From a virus, in IMG/VR virus record IMGVR_UViG_3300047444_000219, positions 1 through 55,194 of that record: DNA of 55,194 bases. The stretch is one strand, 5' to 3'. The notes beneath the pieces are model-generated. The model ran no database searches and was not told the DNA's origin. It saw nothing but the letters and a program-made list of their open reading frames with translations. Positions 1 to 6,421 of this stretch are shown here, piece after piece (position 1 is the first letter of the stretch; the number at the start of each line of letters is the position of its first letter). Both the position numbers and the translations under genes were made by a program.

Positions 1-1
1 C

Positions 2-190
2 GAACTCCCCTACGTGTACAAGAACTTCTGGCTGCACAGCCGCGCGCTGCGCTACTACCACGCCCGCATCGACGCATGGTCGTTCATGCCGAAAACCATC
101 TACATCGAAGACGACCTGAAGGTGCTGGCGAAACATGCAGTGACCTTGACGCTCGCCGCCGCACTGCGGTGGGCTAGACTGGGCGCGTAG
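2..190 (+). CDS. 3' end of a hypothetical phage protein (5' truncated)
   Basis: The window opens inside an open frame that ends at TAG 188-190, leaving 62 readable residues. The visible part is rich in Tyr, Trp and His (for example FWLHSRALRYYHARID) and ends in an Ala/Leu-rich stretch. I do not recognise a family. It runs in the same direction as everything downstream and stops 18 bp before the next start, so it is probably the last or second-last gene of an operon entering from the left. Codon use (G/C-ending) matches the neighbours. With the N-terminus missing, no function can be assigned. Confidence 0.6.
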   Translation, partial: ELPYVYKNFWLHSRALRYYHARIDAWSFMPKTIYIEDDLKVLAKHAVTLTLAAALRWARLGA

Positions 191-208
191 TCCAACTGGA
201 GCGCAACG

Positions 209-442
209 ATGGCAACCCTGACCCGCAAGCAGCGCGCCGAGATCGACCGCATTCGTGATCAGCTAACCCGCGCCCTCACGTTCCTCGACCAGCCCGACGT
301 GGCGGTGGTGCGCCGCAGGCAGGGGCCAGACAAGGGCGTCGTGCAGACCGAGATCGACAAGCGCATCGGCAGTGAACTGGCGCTGGCCCGCACCGCCTTG
401 CGTGCGCTCGACAACTTCGCCGTGATGCACTCGTGGACCTGA
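209..442 (+). CDS. small hypothetical protein, 77 aa
   Basis: ATG 209 follows a GGAG at 198-201. The 77-residue product is highly charged and predicted largely helical, with many Arg/Ala/Leu residues; the start MATLTRKQRAEIDRIRDQLT looks like an amphipathic helix. No family is recognised. It stops at TGA 440-442, directly before the palindromic site at 444-459 and the promoter of the next operon, so it ends its own transcription unit. Confidence 0.65.
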   Translation: MATLTRKQRAEIDRIRDQLTRALTFLDQPDVAVVRRRQGPDKGVVQTEIDKRIGSELALARTALRALDNFAVMHSWT

Positions 443-443
443 G

Positions 444-459
444 TTGCAATCAATTGCAA
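444..459 (+). repeat. 16-bp palindromic site, copy 1
   Basis: TTGCAATCAATTGCAA, perfect 7-2-7 inverted repeat with centre CA. It is intergenic and ends 4 bp before the -35 box of the promoter at 464-491, a position typical of an operator or activator site. Confidence 0.95.
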
Positions 460-463
460 ATGT

Positions 464-491
464 TTGACTAAACCAGCGATTGTGCTATACT
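464..491 (+). promoter_or_regulatory. sigma-70-type promoter with extended -10
   Basis: TTGACT (464-469), 16-bp spacer, TGcTATACT (TG 483-484, -10 at 486-491). The same 30-bp promoter sequence recurs at 3539-3566. It drives the operon starting at 529 and lies directly after palindromic copy 1. Confidence 0.85.
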
Positions 492-528
492 GGCTTTAGT
501 TCAAAACAGCCACATTCAAGGAGTGAAC

Positions 529-1158
529 ATGGCGAAGAGTAAAGCAGAGCAGCAGGCCGAGTGGATGACCGCCTTCGAAGAGCACGTGGTGAAGGCTGTG
601 CCGTCGCTGGTGGGCACGGTAGACTGGAACGCTGCCACGTATTACTTCGGGCTGGGCAAGACCGCAGAAGAGGCGGCAAGCGCCCACGTAGCGGCTATGA
701 CGCCCAAGGCACCTGAGTCAGACGACCGATTCGATCCCAAGACCTACACGATGGACAAGGGCACTCAGACGGGCCGCACGCCCGCACCGATCACCGTCCA
801 CGCCAAGCGCATCTTCGAGATCGCCAAGCTACTGAATCCTGTGTATGAGCAGGTGGACACTGCGTTCCAGAACCTGTTCGGGCCGGACATGGACGGCGAG
901 AAGCTGATGCGCGAGTGGGCCGAAGCGTGCTACCAGTACAACCGTGTGGCAGGGGGCTTCCTGCGGGAAATCGCGATCCTGACCGGCAACAACCCGGAGA
1001 CGCTGGAGCAGGTGTTCCGCCCGCGTGACGCGTACAGCACCTTCCCGACCCCGACCTTCATCGCCAACGTGGCCCGCTACGAGTCGTTCAACGACAAGCT
1101 GTGGACCAAGTACTCGGGCATGGAGCGCGAGCCGACCAACGACTTCGGGCCGCTGTGA
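529..1158 (+). CDS. conserved-looking hypothetical protein, 209 aa
   Basis: The start is ATG 529, five bases after the AAGGAG of the recurring AAGGAGTG motif (518-525); the GTG inside that motif is rejected as a start. The soluble product is rich in aromatic and acidic residues, without membrane segments or a signal peptide. The middle contains a Thr/Pro-rich loop, and the C-terminal half (EWAEACYQYNRVAGGFLREI) looks helical. I do not recognise the family. As the first gene after a strong promoter, in an operon of about eleven overlapping genes to 3511, it is probably well expressed early in infection; that is inference from the promoter only. Confidence 0.75.
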   Translation: MAKSKAEQQAEWMTAFEEHVVKAVPSLVGTVDWNAATYYFGLGKTAEEAASAHVAAMTPKAPESDDRFDPKTYTMDKGTQTGRTPAPITVHAKRIFEIAKLLNPVYEQVDTAFQNLFGPDMDGEKLMREWAEACYQYNRVAGGFLREIAILTGNNPETLEQVFRPRDAYSTFPTPTFIANVARYESFNDKLWTKYSGMEREPTNDFGPL

Positions 1159-1409
1159 TGGCGAGCAACCTGTACGAGGTCAAGACTTTCGTCCGCGTGA
1201 ACGACCGCGACGCCCTATGCAACGCGGCCCGCGTGATCCTCAAGCAGGACGGGCGCACGGAGCAGTACATCACCGACGTGCTGTACGGTGGCAACGAGCC
1301 GGTGCCCGCCAACATCGACGTGGGGACGTGCCTGCGGCTGGTGTCAACGGTGGTGAGCTACCCGGGCACGATCCGCAAGGAAATTTACGTGGAGGGGCCT
1401 TTCGCATGA
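1158..1409 (+). CDS. small hypothetical protein, 83 aa
   Basis: ATG 1158 overlaps the TGA of the preceding gene (TGATG), implying translational coupling. The mixed alpha/beta-looking product of 83 residues has two Cys and no transmembrane segment. It ends in the 4-bp overlap with the next start at 1406. Family unknown; G/C-ending codons support it as real. Confidence 0.7.
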   Translation: MASNLYEVKTFVRVNDRDALCNAARVILKQDGRTEQYITDVLYGGNEPVPANIDVGTCLRLVSTVVSYPGTIRKEIYVEGPFA

Positions 1410-1642
1410 AAGCACTCACCGAGAAGAAGCGCGTGACGCGCAAGAACGCGTGGGGCGGTGATGGCACGTTCGATGAACAGACGTTCGAGATAGAAGAGTC
1501 GGACATCGGCGCGCAGAAGCCCAACTACCTGGGCCACGGCCACGCGACGTACCATATCCGCAAGGCCGACGTGGGCCGCAAGATCAACATGCAGACCTCG
1601 CCCGGCTGGGCGTGCTGGTCGTTCTTTCAGGAGGCACCGTGA
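1406..1642 (+). CDS. small hypothetical basic protein, 78 aa
   Basis: ATG 1406 follows a GGAGG at 1391-1395 and overlaps the previous stop by 4 bp. The N-terminus is strongly basic (MKALTEKKRVTRKNAWGG), followed by an acidic middle, a His/Tyr-rich stretch (YLGHGHATYHIRKAD) and a Trp-containing C-terminus. It might bind nucleic acid or be a small beta-fold protein, but no family is recognised. Position in a coupled operon and codon bias support it. Confidence 0.65.
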   Translation: MKALTEKKRVTRKNAWGGDGTFDEQTFEIEESDIGAQKPNYLGHGHATYHIRKADVGRKINMQTSPGWACWSFFQEAP

Positions 1643-1830
1643 TACTGGTCCTGTCGTTTCAATCCGGGGTCGTGCGCCCGATGCACGCAACCGAACTCAA
1701 AGAAGCCAAGGTCGAGGCGGTGGACCGCTGCCGCAACCTGTGCGAGACCGCCAACATCGTGGACGCCGAGACGTACGCAGTCGTGGCGCGCATCGTGTAC
1801 GACCGTGGCTACAAGGCGGTGGCACCATGA
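1639..1830 (+). CDS. small hypothetical protein, 63 aa (GTG start)
   Basis: GTG 1639 is chosen because AGGAGG (1629-1634) precedes it by 4 bp and GTGA overlaps the upstream stop. A later in-frame ATG at 1681 has no ribosome site. The N-terminal ~15 residues are hydrophobic and the remainder (KEAKVEAVDRCRNLCETA) is helical and charged. Function unknown. Confidence 0.6.
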   Translation: MILVLSFQSGVVRPMHATELKEAKVEAVDRCRNLCETANIVDAETYAVVARIVYDRGYKAVAP

Positions 1831-2204
1831 CCCAGCAACTGAACGTCGAACCGACTGCCGAGGTGATCGACCAGATCGCAGCGGGCATGCAACACGCAGC
1901 CGACGAACTCGCCCGCATTGCCGCGCGCATGCGTCAGTACAAGGACCTCAGCCAGGCGTCGCTCGCGATGGAGGTGCTGAAGAACCTGCCCGCCAATCTC
2001 CGCACCGACCTGCTGGTGACCCGCCCGCTGCGCGAGTACGAGCGCGCGCTAGGCCGAGCCGAGAAGGCGGTGCTGGAGCGTGACGCCTACCAGACCCTGA
2101 TCGACCGGGGCTTCTCCACGCAGACCTTGGAAGAGCGCATTGTGCAGGGTGGCGAGACGGCGATTCAGATTCTGGTGCAGGACGACCGGGAGAACGGCGG
2201 ATGA
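1827..2204 (+). CDS. hypothetical helical protein, 125 aa
   Basis: ATG 1827 overlaps the previous stop. The 125-residue product appears almost wholly alpha-helical with heptad-like spacing (AAGMQHAADELARIAARM; LREYERALGRAEKAVLERDA), compatible with a short coiled coil, and has an acidic C-terminus. No membrane segment or catalytic motif is visible. Family unknown; tightly coupled to both neighbours. Confidence 0.7.
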   Translation: MTQQLNVEPTAEVIDQIAAGMQHAADELARIAARMRQYKDLSQASLAMEVLKNLPANLRTDLLVTRPLREYERALGRAEKAVLERDAYQTLIDRGFSTQTLEERIVQGGETAIQILVQDDRENGG

Positions 2205-2377
2205 ACCTCGTGGACTGCGTGGTGGTGCGCGTGCTGGCCCAGCCCCGCTACGAATACGGGCACTGGTGGGTGAAGGTGCGGTACAACTCATGGGGCCGGG
2301 AGTCGGAGACCGAGATCATGTGCGATACTCTGATGAAGGCCGAAGACATCGCTGTCGGCCATAAATTCGAGGCATAG
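2201..2377 (+). CDS. very small hypothetical protein, 58 aa
   Basis: Starts at ATG 2201 (4-bp overlap with the previous stop) and ends at TAG 2375-2377. The product begins MNLVDCVVVRVLAQPRYEYG, alternates hydrophobic and polar residues in a beta-strand-like way, and contains WWVKVRYNSWG. No family is recognised. The ATGA coupling on its 5' side and G/C-ending codons are the evidence that it is expressed. Confidence 0.6.
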   Translation: MNLVDCVVVRVLAQPRYEYGHWWVKVRYNSWGRESETEIMCDTLMKAEDIAVGHKFEA

Positions 2378-2378
2378 G

Positions 2379-2546
2379 ATGACGAAGGAAGAATGGATTA
2401 CACGGGCCACGACCCGCTACGTGGACAGGGCAGGGGTATCGACCCCGCAGGCGCGCGACTTTGCACTGGCGCTCTGGGAAGACCGCGAGGAAGACGATAC
2501 GCCGGAAGAAGCGGTGGACGAAGACCTGAGCCGGTGGGGTGACTGA
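2379..2546 (+). CDS. very small acidic hypothetical protein, 55 aa
   Basis: Starts at ATG 2379, one base after the previous stop, and ends at TGA 2544-2546. It begins MTKEEWITRATTRYVDRAGV and has an acidic C-terminal half (WEDREEDDTPEEAVDEDL). Such acidic miniproteins are common in phage early regions, but no family is recognised and no function is claimed. Confidence 0.6.
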   Translation: MTKEEWITRATTRYVDRAGVSTPQARDFALALWEDREEDDTPEEAVDEDLSRWGD

Positions 2547-2548
2547 GC

Positions 2549-2758
2549 ATGAAGACGAAAGAAGAGCTACAGGCCGCAGTGGACGAACTGGCCGAGGTAT
2601 GCCGCAAGCATGGAATAGTGCTGGAGGCGTACTCCCAGGCGGACGGACGCTACGGCGAACTGCTGCTGGTGGAAACGACGGACGACACTATGAGCAACCG
2701 GGTGCTGGAGTACTCGGACGGCTTCTACGCAAGCAGCATTGGGGGGCTGAGGCCATGA
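2549..2758 (+). CDS. small hypothetical protein, 69 aa
   Basis: ATG 2549 lies 2 bp after the preceding stop. A helical N-terminus (KEELQAAVDELAEVCRKHGI) is followed by a beta-like stretch (GRYGELLLVET) and a Tyr/Gly-rich end. The stop overlaps the start of the next gene at 2755. Family unknown. Confidence 0.65.
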   Translation: MKTKEELQAAVDELAEVCRKHGIVLEAYSQADGRYGELLLVETTDDTMSNRVLEYSDGFYASSIGGLRP

Positions 2759-2979
2759 AGAAACCTTTCCGCCTGAAGATCGGCCCCGGCATCCAGAAGC
2801 TCGACGCCAGCATGATCGAGGACGCGCACATCGAGGCGCAGCAGATGGTCAACGCATTCGGCCAGCCTGGCGTGCTGACTGACGAGGGCGGCACCGTACT
2901 GGCTGAGCCGTTTGTCCCGCCTGCCAAGCCGGTGGCGTTCGCGTTCAAGGGTGGCAAGCGCGTGCTGGAGGCGGCATGA
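2755..2979 (+). CDS. small hypothetical protein, 74 aa
   Basis: ATG 2755 overlaps the previous stop by 4 bp. The N-terminus is basic (MKKPFRLKIGPGIQKLDAS) and the C-terminus contains a Pro-rich linker ending AFAFKGGKRVLEAA. A similar lysine/glycine ending (TFKGGKKEG) occurs in the protein encoded at 10153-10896; this could be coincidence. No family recognised. Confidence 0.65.
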   Translation: MKKPFRLKIGPGIQKLDASMIEDAHIEAQQMVNAFGQPGVLTDEGGTVLAEPFVPPAKPVAFAFKGGKRVLEAA

Positions 2980-3293
2980 AGACGTTCCCGATACTGGACT
3001 CATGCGTGCGACGGTGCCGGGAACAGCACTTCCACTCGCCGCTGGTAGTGCCGTACGACCTCGTGAAGCGCCACGAGAAGCAGGCGCTGGCAAACCACGG
3101 GCAGACCGTGGACAGGCTCGCAGAGCGGGGCGGGCTCTCCTGGTTGGAACTGCTGCTGGTGCTCACCGACAAGCCGCTGTACGGCGAATACGCCCGCCGC
3201 TTCGAAGGCAAACCGGAGTCGGCGGCATTCCAGATAGTAGCGATCACGCTGATGCACGAGTTCAGCGCCGCGTATGGTAGAGGTACAGCATGA
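2976..3293 (+). CDS. hypothetical protein, 105 aa
   Basis: ATG 2976 in an ATGA overlap. The product is soluble with two Cys near the N-terminus (SCVRRCREQH) and helical segments; the middle contains LSWLELLLVLTDKPLYGEYA. No catalytic motif was identified. It is flanked by coupled genes on both sides and shares their codon bias. Confidence 0.7.
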   Translation: MKTFPILDSCVRRCREQHFHSPLVVPYDLVKRHEKQALANHGQTVDRLAERGGLSWLELLLVLTDKPLYGEYARRFEGKPESAAFQIVAITLMHEFSAAYGRGTA

Positions 3294-3511
3294 GCTACGA
3301 ACTAGACCTCGCTGAACTGGAGGCCAGCATCGCGAACCGCGCCCGCCAGTATTCGTACGATACCCCGCAGGACTACTGGGACGACGCCACCCGCGACGTG
3401 CTGGGCGAGCGCATCGAGGCGGCTGCAACCTTCGAGGAACTGAAAGCGCTGATGGCGTGGTTCGTCAGCAAGGCCGCAATCGCGCGGGGCGACTGGGAGA
3501 AGCTGGGCTGA
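3290..3511 (+). CDS. small acidic hypothetical protein, 73 aa
   Basis: ATG 3290 overlaps the previous stop. The 73-residue product is acidic and helical with aromatic residues (TPQDYWDDATRDVLGERIE). It is the last gene of the first operon: its stop is 8 bp before palindromic copy 2 and a new promoter. Family unknown. Confidence 0.65.
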   Translation: MSYELDLAELEASIANRARQYSYDTPQDYWDDATRDVLGERIEAAATFEELKALMAWFVSKAAIARGDWEKLG

Positions 3512-3518
3512 CCGGGTT

Positions 3519-3534
3519 TTGCAATCAATTGCAA
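3519..3534 (+). repeat. 16-bp palindromic site, copy 2
   Basis: TTGCAATCAATTGCAA, centre CA, intergenic, ending 4 bp before the -35 box at 3539. The whole site-plus-promoter block duplicates the one at 444-491. Confidence 0.95.
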
Positions 3535-3538
3535 TTGT

Positions 3539-3566
3539 TTGACTAAACCAGCGATTGTGCTATACT
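3539..3566 (+). promoter_or_regulatory. sigma-70-type promoter (duplicate of 464-491)
   Basis: TTGACT, 16-bp spacer, TGcTATACT, identical over the promoter core to 464-491, including the extended -10. It is followed by AAGGAGTG at 3597-3604. Confidence 0.85.
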
Positions 3567-3610
3567 ACAGGGGTAGTCAACAAAACAACCTACTGCAAGG
3601 AGTGCGGGAA

Positions 3611-3877
3611 GTGGCAGCATTTATCGACACACACGCTTTGATCAAGGACCTGACCTCGGATGGCACCCTCAGTGAGCACAATGCGGAAACACTCGCGAAC
3701 GCAGTGAACCGCGCGCTGGAAGGGCAGGTCGCCACCAAGCAGGACCTGCTGGTTACAGCGTCCGACCTGCGCGCTGCGCTGTCCGAGACCAAGGTGCAGA
3801 TGATCCTCGCGATGGTGGGGGTCGGCGTGATCCAGACCGGCCTCATATCCGCCCTCGTCCTGAAGCTCGTCCACTAA
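3611..3877 (+). CDS. small C-terminally anchored membrane protein, 88 aa (GTG start)
   Basis: GTG 3611 is chosen because AAGGAGTG (3597-3604) precedes it by 6 bp. The first ~60 residues are helical and charged (RALEGQVATKQDLLVTASDL), followed by one hydrophobic segment (MILAMVGVGVIQTGLISALV) at about residues 61-83. A coiled coil followed by a C-terminal membrane anchor, with the phrase ATKQDL, recalls DUF1640-like proteins, which is a resemblance rather than an assignment. It is alone between its promoter and a terminator, so it is probably expressed as a single gene. Confidence 0.7.
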   Translation: MAAFIDTHALIKDLTSDGTLSEHNAETLANAVNRALEGQVATKQDLLVTASDLRAALSETKVQMILAMVGVGVIQTGLISALVLKLVH

Positions 3878-3885
3878 CCCGCCAG

Positions 3886-3907
3886 CCGCTCCGAAAGGGG
3901 CGGTTTT
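3886..3907 (+). terminator. rho-independent terminator
   Basis: CCGCTCC-GAAA-GGGGCGG stem-loop (one G-U pair, GNRA-type loop) followed by TTTT. It closes the unit at 3611-3877. Confidence 0.75.
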
Positions 3908-3922
3908 CACAGGAGCCTAGCA

Positions 3923-4228
3923 ATGGCAAAGATGCCCGACTGGAAGATGGAGCTACTGGCCGAAGTCCGCCAGCATGCGGCCAGCCAGGCGACGCACTAC
4001 GCGTCGATGAACGAGCCGGAACAGGCCGACGAGTGGACGCGTATCGCGGTGACGTGCACGGACGACGACCTAGCGACGGTGATCAGCCCGACCTACACGC
4101 TGGACGGCGCGCTGAAGAAACTCCGCGCTGCGATGAACGCTGACTCGACGCTCGCCTACGCGGCCCGGCTGCACCAGTTGCGCGTGCAGCACGGCTGGGT
4201 CGCACCCGACGCCAAGGTGGTCGCATGA
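3923..4228 (+). CDS. hypothetical helical protein, 101 aa
   Basis: ATG 3923 with AGGAG at 3911-3915. Helix-rich, with many Ala and His residues (MELLAEVRQHAASQATHYAS) and a short acidic patch in the middle; no membrane segment. Its stop overlaps the start of a two-helix membrane protein at 4225, so the two may be functionally linked. No family recognised. Confidence 0.7.
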   Translation: MAKMPDWKMELLAEVRQHAASQATHYASMNEPEQADEWTRIAVTCTDDDLATVISPTYTLDGALKKLRAAMNADSTLAYAARLHQLRVQHGWVAPDAKVVA

Positions 4229-4407
4229 TCTTCAAACTCTACGCCGCGCTGTTCCTGCTGGTGGTGGCCGGTCTGGTCGCACTGGTCGTCGGCGAGGTCT
4301 ACCTGCTGGTCACGACGCACAACCCGTGGCACCTGATCCTCGCTGGCCTCGTGGTGTACGCCGCCACGAAGCTGCTCCGACTGACCCGCTACCTGAACCG
4401 ACAATGA
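4225..4407 (+). CDS. small membrane protein with two transmembrane helices, 60 aa
   Basis: ATG 4225 in an ATGA overlap. Two hydrophobic segments (FLLVVAGLVALVVGEVYLLV, about residues 9-28, and HLILAGLVVYAATKLL, about 36-51) are joined by a short turn, and the C-terminus is basic. Size and topology would fit a class II holin or another small inner-membrane effector. There is no endolysin nearby, so a lysis role is not supported by context; it could equally be a superinfection-exclusion or host-takeover protein. Confidence 0.7.
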   Translation: MIFKLYAALFLLVVAGLVALVVGEVYLLVTTHNPWHLILAGLVVYAATKLLRLTRYLNRQ

Positions 4408-4757
4408 GCACGCCCATGAAGATGAAGACCGACCCGACGATCCTCGCGATCCGTGAGCCGTTCGCCACCGCACCGCGCACCCAGTGGTTCAACGTGAGCG
4501 GTGAGCCTCCGGCACGCAGCGGCTGGTACGAAGTCCGCAAGCGGGACTGGAAGGGCTCGCCGTTCGAGTACGAGCGCGCCGGGCTGACGAACGAAGAGGG
4601 CACCGTCGCCTATATCGAGGTCGAGAACGGCAAGGCCAAGGAAGTGGGTCGAGCGGGCGGCACGGACCTTCGGAGTTGCGGCTGGCTCGGCGGCTTCGAA
4701 TGGCGCGGCCTCGCCGAATGCCCGTGCAATCAATTGCAAAACGTCCCGGCTTCGTGA
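4404..4757 (+). CDS. hypothetical protein, 117 aa, carrying a palindromic site
   Basis: ATG 4404 overlaps the previous TGA. A central segment GWYEVRKRDWKGSPFEYERA looks beta-rich, and the C-terminus is Cys/Gly-rich. Palindromic copy 3 (4724-4739) is read here as CNQLQ, seven codons before the stop, showing that the site is tolerated in coding sequence. The phrase of a Gly-Trp followed by a charged strand loosely recalls the paralogous pair at 8466-9336, but I cannot claim homology. Function unknown. Confidence 0.65.
   Translation: MSTPMKMKTDPTILAIREPFATAPRTQWFNVSGEPPARSGWYEVRKRDWKGSPFEYERAGLTNEEGTVAYIEVENGKAKEVGRAGGTDLRSCGWLGGFEWRGLAECPCNQLQNVPAS
4724..4739 (+). repeat. 16-bp palindromic site, copy 3 (in gene)
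   Basis: gTGCAATCAATTGCAA, centre CA, with G instead of T at the first position. It lies in the last codons of the 4404-4757 gene, 79 bp upstream of the next -35 box. Confidence 0.9.
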
Positions 4758-4796
4758 AGTTCTAGCCCGGAAATAGAACACCGTGTTACAAAAGAC

Positions 4797-4812
4797 CGGC
4801 AAAGAATTGCAA
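4797..4812 (+). repeat. degenerate palindromic site in front of a promoter
   Basis: CGGCAAAGAATTGCAA matches the consensus at 12 of 16 positions with an intact right arm (ATTGCAA). It ends 6 bp before the -35 at 4819, the same placement as the perfect copies at 444, 3519, 5402 and 12856, which argues that it is a weak functional version. Confidence 0.5.
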
Positions 4813-4818
4813 AGTCTG

Positions 4819-4847
4819 TTTGACACGCCGCACGCTTGCGCTAGAAT
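4819..4847 (+). promoter_or_regulatory. sigma-70-type promoter
   Basis: TTGACA (4819-4824), 17-bp spacer, TAGAAT (4842-4847), followed by AAGGAGTG at 4870-4877 and ATG 4883. Confidence 0.8.
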
Positions 4848-4882
4848 TAAAAGCATCAGATAACTGCGCAAGGAGTGCGGAA

Positions 4883-5212
4883 ATGAAGTGGGTAATCACG
4901 ATGGATCGCTCGGATCACGCCAAGACACACAACCGGATCGGCTGGGGCACCGTGTTCGTGTCCGACAAGGCCAAGGAAGAACTGGAGAAGATGCCGGTGG
5001 CCGAACGCCGCGAGTTCATCCGGGGCTACACGAGCGACACCGACTGGACGCACGAGTTCGCGCTGTTCAACTCGGATGGCGTGATCGTCTACGGTGGCCG
5101 CTGCGAGGACCCGGCCAAGTGCGACGACCGCCGCGCGCCGCTGCACAAGATGGTGGCCCGCGAAATGATGGCCCGCCCGGTCGGCTCGATGCTGTGGGAG
5201 CCGGTGCTGTGA
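4883..5212 (+). CDS. hypothetical protein, 109 aa
   Basis: ATG 4883 sits behind the recurring AAGGAGTG motif. The soluble product begins MKWVITMDRSDHAKTHNRIG and contains two Cys in the middle (GGRCEDPAKCDDRR) and a Met-rich C-terminus. The CX5C pair could hold metal or form a disulphide; no family is recognised. It is the first of two overlapping genes between this promoter and the terminator at 5384. Confidence 0.7.
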   Translation: MKWVITMDRSDHAKTHNRIGWGTVFVSDKAKEELEKMPVAERREFIRGYTSDTDWTHEFALFNSDGVIVYGGRCEDPAKCDDRRAPLHKMVAREMMARPVGSMLWEPVL

Positions 5213-5355
5213 AGCGCGGAATCCTGATCGGCCTCGTCGCCGGGTTCCTGCTGGCGGTCGGTCTGCTGAAGGCCGAGGCACCCCGCGCGCCCGAGCGGCA
5301 CACCCCCGACACGAGCTACCGGACCGCGCACCCGGCGAAACTCCTGCGTATCTGA
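5209..5355 (+). CDS. very small membrane-anchored or exported protein, 48 aa (GTG start)
   Basis: GTG 5209 overlaps the previous TGA (GTGA) and ends at TGA 5353-5355. The sequence is a short positive N-terminus (VKRG), one hydrophobic helix (ILIGLVAGFLLAVGLL) and a polar Pro/Arg/His-rich tail. That is the layout of a type II membrane miniprotein or an uncleaved signal anchor. No function can be assigned. Confidence 0.6.
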   Translation: MKRGILIGLVAGFLLAVGLLKAEAPRAPERHTPDTSYRTAHPAKLLRI

Positions 5356-5383
5356 TCGCGCCCGCACTCCACCGCAACACCCG

Positions 5384-5403
5384 GCCCCGCAAGGGGCTTT
5401 TTT
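5384..5403 (+). terminator. rho-independent terminator
   Basis: GCCCC-GCAA-GGGGC stem-loop followed by TTTTTT (5398-5403). The last two T bases are also the first bases of palindromic copy 4, so terminator, site and next promoter are directly stacked. Confidence 0.85.
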
Positions 5404-5417
5404 GCAACTGATTGCAA
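5402..5417 (-). repeat. 16-bp palindromic site, copy 4 (one substitution)
   Basis: TTGCAACTGATTGCAA: the TG-centred orientation with one T-to-C change. It ends 7 bp before the -35 at 5425. The same variant recurs at 46895. Confidence 0.85.
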
Positions 5418-5424
5418 AGAGCGT

Positions 5425-5453
5425 TTGACAATCCCTTACAGTGAGGGCACAAT
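5425..5453 (+). promoter_or_regulatory. sigma-70-type promoter with weak -10
   Basis: TTGACA (5425-5430), 17-bp spacer, CACAAT (5448-5453). The -10 is poorer than in sister promoters, so this one may need activation or be weak. Confidence 0.65.
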
Positions 5454-5491
5454 GACCCTTACACAATCACAACCCAGAGGGCAACCGAACG

Positions 5492-5818
5492 ATGAACCCC
5501 AAACAGAAAGCCGAAACTGAATGGCGCAACATCCACAAGGCCGAAGAACTGCATGACCAGGTGGTATATGCGGCCCGGCTGCTGCGAGACAGCGCCCAGA
5601 AGGCCGCGCATGACGAACTGGATGCTCTGGTGCTCCAGTACCGTACACAGGCGCTGGAGAAGCTGGCACTGCGCGGCGTGACGATGCTGCAAGGCTTCAG
5701 CCTGATCGAGCCGTCTGACGTGAAGGCGCGCATCGACGGCATCGGCTTCTGGTGGCACCACACGGACGGCGAGGGCATCGCCCAGTTCGAGGTGGTGAAG
5801 TGGGAGGACCTGGAGTGA
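5492..5818 (+). CDS. hypothetical protein, 108 aa
   Basis: ATG 5492 with an AGAGG upstream, which is not the usual AAGGAGTG cassette. The N-terminal two thirds is helical (KAETEWRNIHKAEELHDQVV), and the C-terminal third is Trp/His-rich (GFWWHHTDGEGIAQFEVV). No catalytic motif is recognised. GTGA overlap couples it to the next gene, which looks like a DNA-binding protein. Confidence 0.7.
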   Translation: MNPKQKAETEWRNIHKAEELHDQVVYAARLLRDSAQKAAHDELDALVLQYRTQALEKLALRGVTMLQGFSLIEPSDVKARIDGIGFWWHHTDGEGIAQFEVVKWEDLE

Positions 5819-6117
5819 GCACGACCCCGCCCCGCAACGCGGGCAAGACATGGCTGCTGGAAGAACGGCGCGAGCTTCGTGAACGGCTGGCGCAGGGCAT
5901 GGACCTCGAAGCCCTTGCCACCGCGCACGGGCGCACCGCTGGCGCGATTCTCGGCAAGCTGCTGGAAATGGGACTGCTGGTGCAGAACCGCGACGGCTTC
6001 TACTTCAAGGTCGAGCCGGACCCGTGGACCTCGTGGATTGAGGCGAAGCGCATCGACGGCACGCTGAACCCGGATAACCGGACCAACGCCAAGCGCGAAT
6101 ACAAGGACGACGAATGA
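5815..6117 (+). CDS. putative small helix-turn-helix protein, 100 aa (GTG start)
   Basis: GTG 5815 overlaps the previous TGA and is preceded by GGAGG at 5803-5807. Residues about 10-50 follow the pattern W..EER.EL...L..G.....LA..HGRT..AI..KL..MGLL. This matches the common phage SANT/Myb-like or minimal HTH layout in which a Gly-Arg-Thr opens the recognition helix. The C-terminus is charged and probably disordered. It is one of few candidates in the window for a protein reading the dispersed palindrome, but that link is speculative. The family call rests on pattern only. Confidence 0.6.
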   Translation: MSTTPPRNAGKTWLLEERRELRERLAQGMDLEALATAHGRTAGAILGKLLEMGLLVQNRDGFYFKVEPDPWTSWIEAKRIDGTLNPDNRTNAKREYKDDE

Positions 6118-6389
6118 GAGCGACGATCCAGATCACCCGCGTCGGCGACACCGTGGTCGTGCTCGACCAGAACGGCGCGGTGAGCGTCACGAACGACATC
6201 GACGCGGTGGTAAAGCACCTGATCGACGGCAGCTACATCCGACGCAGCGCGACCTTCGTGTACCGCGACAGCCAGGGCGAGTTCGACGGCGTGCTGGTCA
6301 CCGACCGCGCGTTCCAGGGCTTCATCCACCTTGGGGCTGGGGACGCACAGACCGCCGTCAGTGCCCTTCGCGCCAAGGGCTTCATCTAA
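6114..6389 (+). CDS. small hypothetical protein, 91 aa
   Basis: ATG 6114 in an ATGA overlap with the possible HTH gene. The product is beta-rich (TIQITRVGDTVVVLDQNGAV) with a Gly-rich turn near the C-terminus; soluble, no Cys. It ends 4 bp before palindromic copy 5. Family unknown. Confidence 0.7.
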   Translation: MRATIQITRVGDTVVVLDQNGAVSVTNDIDAVVKHLIDGSYIRRSATFVYRDSQGEFDGVLVTDRAFQGFIHLGAGDAQTAVSALRAKGFI

Positions 6390-6393
6390 CCAC

Positions 6394-6409
6394 CTGCAAT
6401 CAATTGCAA
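6394..6409 (+). repeat. 16-bp palindromic site, copy 5 (touches a Shine-Dalgarno)
   Basis: cTGCAATCAATTGCAA, centre CA. Its last bases are part of AAAAGGAG (6407-6414), the ribosome site of the gene at 6422. A protein bound here could affect transcription through the junction or, on RNA, a stem could hide the ribosome site. Confidence 0.9.
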
Positions 6410-6421
6410 AAGGAGCAGACC

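Noticed and set aside
146-180. TTGACG and TAGACT before the gene at 209
   Set aside because: Spacing is 23 bp, too long for a sigma-70 promoter.
4225-4407. Holin assignment for the two-helix membrane protein
   Set aside because: Size and topology fit, but there is no endolysin or spanin nearby, so only a small membrane protein is called.
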